NCBI RefSeq assembly: GCF_026183735.1
Contig: NZ_JAPFRE010000002.1
Coordinates: forward strand, 62,001-126,000
Length of the DNA stretch: 64,000 bases
Direction of reading: 5' to 3'
Source: Alteromonas sp. ASW11-130
GTDB taxonomy: Bacteria > Pseudomonadota > Gammaproteobacteria > Enterobacterales > Alteromonadaceae
The first letter of the stretch is position 1; the number at the start of each line of letters is the position of its first letter. Shown piece after piece: positions 19,616 to 28,047 of the stretch. A model generated the notes under the pieces. The model was not told the DNA's origin, did no database searches, and worked only from the letters and a program-made list of their open reading frames with translations. Made by a program: the position numbers and the translations under genes.

Positions 19616-22600
19616 ACTTTTTTACTCTTTAAATCAAGCGCTAACACCGAAAAAGTGTTTTCCATTTCCGTTAATGGAAGCACCCCCTGGTTTAACCCTA
19701 ACGGATAGAAAAGACGTACATACGGGTCCTGATTCAAACCACTTATCATCCCCTGTCCGTTGATTTGATTTGCCAGTATTGTTTTTGCTTCAAACGAATC
19801 GCACCAGTCTTTCAGGCTTTGCTCCTGCGGTAGCTTTTTAAGTAGTTCCTGGGACAACCCAGCAAATGCGGGGAAAGGCATTTGCGCGGCACGCTGCATC
19901 AGCAAAATAGAAGGTGTTATGTGTGCTTCGGCATTCGTTGATTCTTCAGGGTTGATTACAGATTTATATACACTGGCCTCTCCCCCGTTCCACCTTAATG
20001 AATAAAGTTCTAAAGGCTTGTGTATATGGGCAGCATTGCAGAGTCTGGCTGTCAGCGTATGTTCTATTATTCTCTGAACTGATTGCGCTCCATAATGATA
20101 CGCAACCAAACGCGTACTTTCTTCCCATACAGTCGCTGTTAGCTGAACCCCTTCTATTTGACGCTCTACTTTTTTTTCTGCGCCATCGGCAAACCCAATG
20201 GACTCAAAAAGTAATTGTGCGCCCGTTTTCCAGTTATTCATCAATACTGGCGTGAGCGGCGTGGAGGGGACGTTCCCGCTTAACTCAATAAACTGTTCGA
20301 CTGCAGCAATGTCCCGTTGCTCTCGAATGGCTTCGCCCAGTTCGAACATCGACTGATAGCGCGTCAATGCGTTGGCGGCGAAAGGCTCGACATCGTCCAA
20401 TACTTTATTATCTAGTTCTAAATAGATACTCAGTTGCTCATTCGCGAAAAATTTAAGCGGATGAGCAAGACATCGGGCTAACTGACCAACGGTTATTGTT
20501 TTAATCGCCTCAGCGTTTAGCTTAAGGTAAGCAGGGTGAATGCCCTCTTCCTTTTTCTGTACCTCTCGAGCCAAGCGCATCCAGCCAGCGTCAAATGAAG
20601 TTGGCGTCGGCGTAAAATTACCGTTGCTATAGGGGTGCAACGGCTGTTGTCTAACAGGAAAAGGGGTATTGGGTTCCAAATACCCCTGATTGATGAAAGA
20701 GAGCAATTCGGCCAAAACTAAACTCGGCTGACGCTCACTATTATCGTGTGAATGCCTGCCCTGATAGCTTAAATAGAGATGATCACGGGCAGACAATATG
20801 GCTTCTAAAAAGAGATAACGATCTTCTTGTCTTCTCGACCTATCACCCAACCTAGCTGGCTCGAAGGCCATTAAATCGACACTTATAGGCTGGCTTTGTC
20901 TAGGGAAGTCGCCGTCGTTCAGGCCCAAAATGCACACTACTTTAAACGGAATACTCCGCATCGGTAACATTGAGCAAAAGGTAACTTGTCCAGTGTGGAA
21001 TTGACTACCTGTATCAGGCCGAGAAAATCGTTTGGTAAGTAATTCTCTAAGTTGCGACAAGGTAATTTTTTGCGTATAGCTTGCTTCGTTACAATGGTCT
21101 TCGATAGCAGCGGCTGCGAGATTAATTTGCTCCCATGCATATTCGTGAGCGGGCAGAGGTGCGAAACACGTATTTCGTAATGTGATAAGAAAGGTATTCC
21201 ATTCGGCGGGACTGCGACTTTCTTTTAACTCCTCGGCGAACTTTTTTAGCTGATTAATAATAAGAATAAGCTGACCGAGAACCAAAGTGTTCTGACCCTC
21301 TACATCAGGTACTGTCACCACACCATCTACAATTAGAGATGTATCTTCAGCCAGCATCCCTTTTAGTAATCGATCAAATCCCCACTTCCAGCTGTACGTA
21401 TCATCTGCCTTATTCTGTCCTAACACCCCAGCTTGCTGCCGCGCATCCAACCCCCAGTGTACATGCGCTTTTTGCAACCAATGGGTTATCAGCTCAAGTG
21501 CTTCATTGCTAATTTTAAACTTCACCTGAACACTTTCAAGGCGAAGATACGCCATAATTTGGTTCACACCGAAACGGCTGTCTGGTAAATGAAGCAGCTC
21601 TAGGAAAGCGGCTATCAAAGGCTCTGCGTCTAAAGGCGCTCTGTCAGCAATAGAGCACGGTAATTTGACCGTGTCGGTCGCATCCTGTGCCGCAGAACCC
21701 GGCGCGTTAAAAACAGTCCCAACCAGCGGTGCGTATTGCTCTACCGCAGGACACATAACGACAATATCTGAAGGCCTGACAGTGGGATCATTTTGTATCA
21801 GAGATAATAATTGGTCATGTAATGCCTGTACTTCCCGTAACGGACTATGTGCTGAAGAAACAATAATGCTGTTATCTGTGGGTGCCAGTTTCAATTTTTG
21901 CTGTGGCGCACTGGCGTGCAGAATATCTTGTTGAATAGTCGATAATAAAGAAGAACCAAAATCCGGCTGCTGCTCATCTGCAGCCACATCGAATCCACTG
22001 ACTTCAAATGATTGTAGAGGGGTGAGTAGATTAAATAGGTCTCTGCCCTGCTTACCTAAATTATTTAGCAATGAATTAGCCTGCTCGTCATTCGCGAAGG
22101 CCTGTATACCTTGCTCTCGAAGCTTTCGCGCAAGTTGTCTATCGCTGACCCCTTCTCCCCAATAATTGATACTGGGGTTAAGATGAAAAATATGAACTGT
22201 AGTATGCTGCGCTAACGCATCTAAAAAATGAACTAACTGGGGCGCCATCGTATTGATAGCGAAAACGATTACGTGTTGCGGCAGATTACTGTAACTACCC
22301 TGCTTAAGCGCATCCAGCGTTAACTGATGCAGGCGTGCTGGGTGTAGTGGCTCTTCATCCGTCAGCATTTGCCAGATTATAGCCTGCCATTTTTCATCAG
22401 AATTGTCGCTAAGGCACTGTTCTCTGCTTTCCCATTTTTCTAGCCAATCTGGTCGATACAATAAATACTGCTCAAACACATCTGCAATGGCGGTGGCAAA
22501 TTGTAAGCGCAGCGATGACCTTTCGTCATCAGAAGATTGATTTTGCCAATACTCACAAACCCGCTTGGCGTGAAGATGCTGACAGAAAACGTCACTTAGC

Positions 22601-22899
22601 AATATTTCATCAATTCGCCACACCAGCGTCTCGCGTCGATATATTGATTGCCTGGGCACGTTATTTTCACCCAATATATCTCTGGCAGTATCCCACATAA
22701 AACGCACAGGTAAGGGGAATTGAAGATTCATGGCTATGCCATGTGCATGGGCTAATTGCATACTCAACCAGTGCTGCATTCCCGGACTCTCAACCAAGAT
22801 AGGATGCGTTGAAAAAACAGTACCGGGTTGCTCTTTAAGCAACGCGCTGAGCAGGAAACTAAGGTGCTCTAATTTATTGGAAGGATAAAGTGCTAACAA
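19612..22899 (-). CDS. recC: Exodeoxyribonuclease V subunit gamma (RecC)
   Basis: The Chi-recognition and scaffold subunit of RecBCD. The N-terminus (MLALYPSNKLEHLSFLLSAL) aligns with E. coli MLRVYHSNRLDVLEALMEF, and GMQHWLSMQLA and the helicase-like fold motifs follow. The start codon is TTG: an in-frame TAG lies 15-17 codon positions' length upstream with no ATG between, and the next ATG would remove the conserved N-terminus. I see no good ribosome site for it, so expression may be weak. It is the first gene of the recC-recB-recD-peptidase operon, in which every junction is an ATGA overlap. Confidence 0.95.
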   Translation of the reverse strand: MLALYPSNKLEHLSFLLSALLKEQPGTVFSTHPILVESPGMQHWLSMQLAHAHGIAMNLQFPLPVRFMWDTARDILGENNVPRQSIYRRETLVWRIDEILLSDVFCQHLHAKRVCEYWQNQSSDDERSSLRLQFATAIADVFEQYLLYRPDWLEKWESREQCLSDNSDEKWQAIIWQMLTDEEPLHPARLHQLTLDALKQGSYSNLPQHVIVFAINTMAPQLVHFLDALAQHTTVHIFHLNPSINYWGEGVSDRQLARKLREQGIQAFANDEQANSLLNNLGKQGRDLFNLLTPLQSFEVSGFDVAADEQQPDFGSSLLSTIQQDILHASAPQQKLKLAPTDNSIIVSSAHSPLREVQALHDQLLSLIQNDPTVRPSDIVVMCPAVEQYAPLVGTVFNAPGSAAQDATDTVKLPCSIADRAPLDAEPLIAAFLELLHLPDSRFGVNQIMAYLRLESVQVKFKISNEALELITHWLQKAHVHWGLDARQQAGVLGQNKADDTYSWKWGFDRLLKGMLAEDTSLIVDGVVTVPDVEGQNTLVLGQLILIINQLKKFAEELKESRSPAEWNTFLITLRNTCFAPLPAHEYAWEQINLAAAAIEDHCNEASYTQKITLSQLRELLTKRFSRPDTGSQFHTGQVTFCSMLPMRSIPFKVVCILGLNDGDFPRQSQPISVDLMAFEPARLGDRSRRQEDRYLFLEAILSARDHLYLSYQGRHSHDNSERQPSLVLAELLSFINQGYLEPNTPFPVRQQPLHPYSNGNFTPTPTSFDAGWMRLAREVQKKEEGIHPAYLKLNAEAIKTITVGQLARCLAHPLKFFANEQLSIYLELDNKVLDDVEPFAANALTRYQSMFELGEAIREQRDIAAVEQFIELSGNVPSTPLTPVLMNNWKTGAQLLFESIGFADGAEKKVERQIEGVQLTATVWEESTRLVAYHYGAQSVQRIIEHTLTARLCNAAHIHKPLELYSLRWNGGEASVYKSVINPEESTNAEAHITPSILLMQRAAQMPFPAFAGLSQELLKKLPQEQSLKDWCDSFEAKTILANQINGQGMISGLNQDPYVRLFYPLGLNQGVLPLTEMENTFSVLALDLKSKKV

Positions 22900-23018
22900 G
22901 GCGACATTTTTTTGCTATTTTAGTTGCCGTAACGTTACCAGTTTATGGGGTTGTTGCGAACCTCTTTGGGAAAGAAAAAGCTATAGAGATCCTAAAACAC
23001 AAAAATCCGCATGGGTAA
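22890..23018 (+). CDS. Candidate 42-residue membrane protein divergent from recC
   Basis: GTG-started frame reading MLTRRHFFAILVAVTLPVYG then VVANLFGKEKAIEILKHKNP and HG. It has a positively charged N-terminus, one hydrophobic helix and a basic tail, and is preceded by a strong GGAAGGA site five bases before the GTG. It overlaps the 5' end of recC by ten bases on the opposite strand, which is unusual. I do not recognise a family; it could also be the tail of a lost gene. Confidence 0.4.
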   Translation: MLTRRHFFAILVAVTLPVYGVVANLFGKEKAIEILKHKNPHG

Positions 23019-23303
23019 GAGCGTCAATAACAAAGGGCCTAGCCTATCATCCCTAACTGCGCTACTGAAGCTTGCAACCATGAGCGAAATAGTGACAAGC
23101 GAGTTTGATACTCAGCTTCAATGCCAATTTTAAAATACAATATTTTTCAATCCGATAGCAACATAAAGCTCTTTCACTTCCCAACTATGTGCTTTAACGA
23201 TCCAATGCTGCAGTTATAATGGGTAACGTGTTATGTGCTTCCTATCCGTTCTTCCTTTAGTTACAATTTGTGTCAAAATTTTATTCGTTCGCGCAGGTCT
23301 CAA

Positions 23304-23957
23304 ATGCTATCACAACAACAATTAGCCACTATGCTTAGTTTACAAAATAAAATGAATACGAAGGTCAACGACCAGTGGCTGACAGCGGGTTACGGTTACC
23401 TGCGCGCAGCCATGGTAGAATCGGTAGAGGCTATCGAACACCATGGTTGGAAATGGTGGAAAGCACACCAAAAAGATCTCCCCCAACTGCAAATGGAACT
23501 GGTAGATATTTGGCACTTTGCATTGTCAGCCTGCATCATTGATTACGCTGGGGATATAGAGGCGGCAGCGAATGCTATTTCTGCTCAGTTAGCACAATCC
23601 CAACCCCGCGTGCAATTTGATGGTAAAGACTATACCCCCGATTCTCAATCTTTACTGGATAATTTAGAACTAATGACGGGATTATGTGCGGCGAAGCGGT
23701 TTAGCGTACCGTTGTTTATGCATATTGCTGAGCAATGTGAAATGTCAGGAGAAGCGCTTTATCGACAATATGTAGGTAAAAATGTACTTAATTTTTTCAG
23801 ACAAGATCATGGTTATAAGGAAGGGAGTTATATTAAGGTTTGGCACAACCGTGAAGACAACGAACATTTAGTTGAGGTTCTTGCTACTCTGGATATTAAT
23901 TCGACGCATTATAGTGACGACCTATACCAGGCTTTGAAACATCGTTATCCGAACTAA
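23304..23957 (+). CDS. Dimeric dUTPase (all-alpha NTP pyrophosphatase)
   Basis: Hydrolyses dUTP to dUMP, keeping uracil out of DNA. It belongs to the all-alpha dimeric dUTPase family, not the trimeric Dut family. Visible motifs are the first metal-binding helix with ESVEAIEHHGWKWWK, the second ELVDIWHFALSAC, and the C-terminal KNVLNFFRQDHGYKEGSYIK. The chosen ATG follows an AGGT site and gives 217 residues; an upstream in-frame codon adds a non-conserved tail. It is transcribed away from recC. Confidence 0.9.
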   Translation: MLSQQQLATMLSLQNKMNTKVNDQWLTAGYGYLRAAMVESVEAIEHHGWKWWKAHQKDLPQLQMELVDIWHFALSACIIDYAGDIEAAANAISAQLAQSQPRVQFDGKDYTPDSQSLLDNLELMTGLCAAKRFSVPLFMHIAEQCEMSGEALYRQYVGKNVLNFFRQDHGYKEGSYIKVWHNREDNEHLVEVLATLDINSTHYSDDLYQALKHRYPN

Positions 23958-24320
23958 TCAGTTCTCCTAAACATTATGCAAAGAAGCGCAGGAAGATGTA
24001 TCCCTAGCCAATACTGGAATCAGTTCTCATGACTGGTTCCTCCATTTCAATGTATTGGTGAAAATTTCCTAACATACTTCCTGACGCCACAACGTAAATT
24101 AACAAGACCAACCCTTTAATTTAGCTTCCATTATTCAAGGTCAATCACTCATCTTTCTTACCTAAAAAGGCACTAGCGGTTTCATTTCAACAGCATACCT
24201 ATTGTCATCGAGATACGTGTGAAAAGAGAAGAGTAAGCAAGAATAAAGAAAAGTCTCAGGTGGAGAACCTGTAATCAACTTCAGAATCAGTAACGTTATA
24301 CAATGTCAGGTGTTTAAAAT
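23958..24320. other. Intergenic region between convergent genes
   Basis: About 360 bases between the dUTPase and the terminator of the porin gene. An imperfect GGAATCAGT/ACTGGTTCC hairpin near 24015 lacks a T-run. No gene is supported. Confidence 0.4.
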
Positions 24321-24325
24321 GCAAA

Positions 24326-24350
24326 AGACGATGCCTATTGCATCGCCTTT
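24326..24350 (-). terminator. Rho-independent terminator of porin gene
   Basis: On the minus strand GGCGATGC-AATAG-GCATCGTC followed by TTTT; one mismatch in the stem. The reverse strand also has a T-rich tail, so it may work for the dUTPase gene as well. Confidence 0.75.
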
Positions 24351-24371
24351 TCCTTTAAGCATTGGTAGTTA

Positions 24372-25505
24372 CTAGAATACGTAATTAACCGCGAAGCGTA
24401 CCAATGAGGCATCATCGGCATCATTTAAATCGCTATCATACTTGGTAACATCGGCTTTAAGCGCCACATTTGTGTCCCAATCGTAGCGTACTCCGAGAGA
24501 GTAAGTATTACCCTTGTCAAAAAATGCCTGTTGGAGGCCGGTAATTATCGTAGCAGCCTGGGTACGAATCGGTTCAGGAAAATTAGTTACCTCGTCCAAG
24601 AACTTAATGTCGTCTTCAGCGTCAGTCCATTCAGCCGTAACAAACGGCGTGAACTTGTCAAGTCGCACTCCCGCTGTAACATAATAGTTCACTCTATCGA
24701 CATAATAACTATCATCAACTGTTATCTCAGTAATTTCACCTGAAATAAACCAGTCAAAGTTATCGTATTCCAGGCCTAACCCCGTAAACACACCGGTATC
24801 GTCCCTAACGTCAACAAGATCTGTTAATGCAGGATCGATTTGATTTAGCCCCGACAAAGCCGGCGATAGCGCATCAAGATTAAAAGTGAAATCACCCCTT
24901 CCTAAAACACCTCGCGCTTTGAAATTACCATAGGCAACTTCTAAAGTGGCCGTAGCTGCATTGTTTCCTTCAACATTGCCTGGTAAGCCCCCCACAGAAA
25001 ACGCAGGATTAATATTACCGTAGGCGAATTGAAAATTATATTCTAAATCCCCTTTGAAATTGTTGTAATCAACTCTTACACCATCGATATTATTGAACAC
25101 TACGCCATAGACCGACTGTGGCGGCGCCACCCAGTGGTAAGAATAGCCTACATCTAGGGATGCTGAATAACGAAACAACGGCACACGTAAACGACCAGCC
25201 GATATACTAAGATTATCCGTATGTGCATAAGTCATATACGCCCATTCGAAATCTACCTCATAATCATTCTCGCCACGTGCCACAAGCTGACCTGTTGCAG
25301 TCAGCTTTTCATTTACATCACCACTTAATTGAATGGCAAACAAACTCTGTTGGTCAAATGAAAAATCGTCGTCATAACCATAAAGCGTGTCATCGTTGCT
25401 AGTTATACCGGTTACAAGGTTGGCAAAACCGTTAATACGAACTTCAGCTTGCGCACCGGAGCTCACTGCAAGTGCCACAGCACTTAATAAAAATAATTTA
25501 CGCAT
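24372..25505 (-). CDS. Outer-membrane porin
   Basis: A 377-residue outer-membrane barrel: signal peptide ending SSGAQA, mature start EVRINGFANLVTGI as in many marine porins, alternating amphipathic strands, acidic loops, and a C-terminal VRFAVNYVF ending in Phe, the usual signal for barrel assembly. It follows the PstS-like gene by 15 bases on the same strand, so the two are probably co-transcribed. The pairing suggests uptake of phosphate or another anion, but this is inferred from context only. Confidence 0.85.
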   Translation of the reverse strand: MRKLFLLSAVALAVSSGAQAEVRINGFANLVTGITSNDDTLYGYDDDFSFDQQSLFAIQLSGDVNEKLTATGQLVARGENDYEVDFEWAYMTYAHTDNLSISAGRLRVPLFRYSASLDVGYSYHWVAPPQSVYGVVFNNIDGVRVDYNNFKGDLEYNFQFAYGNINPAFSVGGLPGNVEGNNAATATLEVAYGNFKARGVLGRGDFTFNLDALSPALSGLNQIDPALTDLVDVRDDTGVFTGLGLEYDNFDWFISGEITEITVDDSYYVDRVNYYVTAGVRLDKFTPFVTAEWTDAEDDIKFLDEVTNFPEPIRTQAATIITGLQQAFFDKGNTYSLGVRYDWDTNVALKADVTKYDSDLNDADDASLVRFAVNYVF

Positions 25506-25520
25506 AATTCTCTTCCTGAC

Positions 25521-25946
25521 TTATTTAACTGGAATAACTTTCACGGCATCGGTTACAGCGCTGCTATCCACATAGCTAATCGCTGAAGGATCGGAGGCAA
25601 CTGCCGCTACTGCAGCTGCATCGTCAGCCACTTCTTTAGGGGGCGTACCTTTACCGGTGAAAACTAATTTTGACCAATATGCTGATATTTGACTTGAGTT
25701 ACGCTCAAGAACCTGCTCATCAAATTGATTACGTGATGCCGCGTCATTTTTTTGATTAATCGGTGTAGCGGAACCACCGCCAGGAAATTTCTTCTCTTTT
25801 CCAAGAAAAATTCGTTTTACAGATTCGTTATCTACCGCACTACTATTAGCCGGATTCACAATAACGACAACGTCTGCTAATACGTTAGGAGCAATAGCCA
25901 ACATCGTCCCAGCGACCAGTGAGGTTATCATCGTTGCTTTTTTCAT
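25521..25946 (-). CDS. PstS-like phosphate-binding domain protein
   Basis: A 141-residue periplasmic protein with a signal peptide (cleavage near VLADVVV). It matches the single-domain form of phosphate ABC substrate-binding proteins: VVIVNPANS, SVKRIFLGKEKKFPGG, then QISAYWSKLVFTGKGTPPK and the closing VKVIPVK. True PstS is about twice this length and no pstCAB genes are here. Family members of this size often accompany a porin in Alteromonadales. It is upstream of the porin in one likely operon. I saw no clear Pho box in the roughly 300 bases before it. Confidence 0.82.
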   Translation of the reverse strand: MKKATMITSLVAGTMLAIAPNVLADVVVIVNPANSSAVDNESVKRIFLGKEKKFPGGGSATPINQKNDAASRNQFDEQVLERNSSQISAYWSKLVFTGKGTPPKEVADDAAAVAAVASDPSAISYVDSSAVTDAVKVIPVK

Positions 25947-26243
25947 AGCGATTCTCTTTGTTATTTCTAGTTGGGGCGCGAAATGTAATGTGTGCGCGCG
26001 AATAAGGCAATGGTTTTACACTGGGTAAAATCATACCTATTATCATAAGTGTATACGTAAAAATAACTTTTTCTCTCTTGACTATTTTTTAGATCAACTG
26101 GTGAAGTTGACGTGGCAAGAAAAATCACTAGTGTTTTTAATGAGATAAATCAGCCAGTTAGATTGGCGAAGAAAGTGTGGGGTGATAAGAGTGAGTGAGC
26201 AGAAAACATTAAACTTGTTTAATATACCCACTCGAGTCGGATT

Positions 26244-27926
26244 TTATGCCTCTATCCGAGCAATTTCGGATCCATACTTCGCCTGGATAATAGAATCAAA
26301 CCTAGATTCAAGCACATGTCTTTTTACTTTTAACGTGGGCGTTAAGAGCCCATTATCGATACTCCATTCATTTTGCATAATTAAAATACGCGCTACTCGC
26401 TGATGACTCTCAAGCTGACTGTTAACTTCGTGTAACGTGTTTTTAAGTGATGTATCGACTTCAGCAGACGACACTTGCCGCGCTTCTTCGCCCAGCACCA
26501 CTAATGCTATGGGTTGGGGTAAATTATTGCCTGTAACACATACTTGTTCAATATAGGCATTTTCCATTAGTTTCGCTTCTATAGGGGCCGGGGTTACGTA
26601 TTTTCCTTTCGCAGTTTTAAAGATATCTTTCAAACGACCCGTAATTTTTACGTACCCTTCGTTGTCGATGACGCCTTTATCACCCGTACGTAAATAGCCA
26701 TCTTCGGTGAATACTTCTTTGGTTTTTTCCTCATCCAAGTAATACTCTTTCATATTACAAGGCGCTTTTACCTGAATTTCGCCTTCTTGTGACGTGCGGA
26801 TAGTGACACCTGCGTAAGCCTTTCCAATAGTACCAATTTTGTCATGCCGAAAAGGGACACTTGCTGTACCGTAAGCACTGTTTTCGGTCATCCCCCACCC
26901 TTCGCAAATGGGGATATCTATTTTAGCGAACCATTCAATCGTGGCAGGAGCTAAGGGCGCCGAACCGCTTGCAAAGAGACGCGTTTTATCTAATCCCAAT
27001 CCTTTTTTGATTTTTTTAATTATCAACTTATTAATGACTGGAATGCGTAATAGCAGATTAAGTTTTTTCTGTGGCAATTTCGCTAAAATGCCCATCTGGA
27101 ATTTAGTCCAAAGCCGCGGCACGGAAACAAATAATGTAGGTCGCGATGCCTGCACGTCGCGTTGAAAAGTATCTAAGGATTCAACGAAAGACACATGCGA
27201 ACCCGAATACAAACTGGCAAGTTCGATAAGTACGCGTTCGGTAATGTGTGCCAGGGGAAGATAACTTAATAATTTATCTTCTTTTGTGGTTGTGAGTGGC
27301 TCTATACAATTTTGCGCAGCCCAACAAATTGAATGATAAGTATGCACAACTCCTTTAGGCACTCCCGTACTTCCGGAAGTGTAAATTATTGTCATGGTAG
27401 ACTGCATATCTGGAATGGGAGAGTCTTTTATAGGATCGCAATCAATAAACTCGTTCCAACTATAGTTCGCTGGCGTTCCGGGATACGGGAAAGATACTGT
27501 CGGGAAACGACTATCAATTGCGGCAAGTTGTGATTCGGCATTTTCTAACTTGCCGACAAATACCAGCTTGGCGTCCGCGTGTTCTAATACATGTTTTATA
27601 GTACTTTCGCCAGCGGTCGCGAAAATAGGGACAGAGATGTGCCCAGACATCATTATTGCTAAATCAGTAATAAACCATTCAGCACAGTTTTTAGCAAAGA
27701 TGGCAATGCGACTACCTGGCGCCAAGTTCCTTTCATTAATTCTGGCAGCCACACGTCTGGCAAGATCCGCAACCTGCCCCCACGTATAATGCCGATACTC
27801 CCCTTGATCAGGCTGAGAAAGATAATTTTCGTCCTTTCTTGATTGTTCCCAGTGATACAATCTCTCCAGCGGAGACATGACCCCTGGCTTATGGCTGACG
27901 AATGATGATGTAGGTGTCCTATTCAA
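26244..27926 (-). CDS. Long-chain acyl-CoA synthetase (AMP-dependent)
   Basis: Activates fatty acids to acyl-CoA through an acyl-AMP intermediate. The AMP-binding signature MTIIYTSGSTGVPKGVVHTY lies near residue 182, the adenylate motif GWGMTENSAYGTAS near 340, YLRTGDKGVI near 415, and the C-terminal hinge GRLKDIFKTAKGKYVTP follows. Length (560) is normal. It appears to be a single gene. Chain-length preference cannot be read from sequence. Confidence 0.92.
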   Translation of the reverse strand: MNRTPTSSFVSHKPGVMSPLERLYHWEQSRKDENYLSQPDQGEYRHYTWGQVADLARRVAARINERNLAPGSRIAIFAKNCAEWFITDLAIMMSGHISVPIFATAGESTIKHVLEHADAKLVFVGKLENAESQLAAIDSRFPTVSFPYPGTPANYSWNEFIDCDPIKDSPIPDMQSTMTIIYTSGSTGVPKGVVHTYHSICWAAQNCIEPLTTTKEDKLLSYLPLAHITERVLIELASLYSGSHVSFVESLDTFQRDVQASRPTLFVSVPRLWTKFQMGILAKLPQKKLNLLLRIPVINKLIIKKIKKGLGLDKTRLFASGSAPLAPATIEWFAKIDIPICEGWGMTENSAYGTASVPFRHDKIGTIGKAYAGVTIRTSQEGEIQVKAPCNMKEYYLDEEKTKEVFTEDGYLRTGDKGVIDNEGYVKITGRLKDIFKTAKGKYVTPAPIEAKLMENAYIEQVCVTGNNLPQPIALVVLGEEARQVSSAEVDTSLKNTLHEVNSQLESHQRVARILIMQNEWSIDNGLLTPTLKVKRHVLESRFDSIIQAKYGSEIARIEA

Positions 27927-28047
27927 TTTTAATTTCCTGATGCTTATTTATTTTATGGTTATGCATTTAACCCATTCTTACCATACAAAATCATTAAAAC
28001 TCAATATCCTTGTATAGCATGTCGAACATTTTGCATACGTATATTAT

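Noticed and set aside
24006..24035. Hairpin GGAATCAGT/ACTGGTTCC after the dUTPase gene as a terminator
   Set aside because: Stem mismatch and no T-run.
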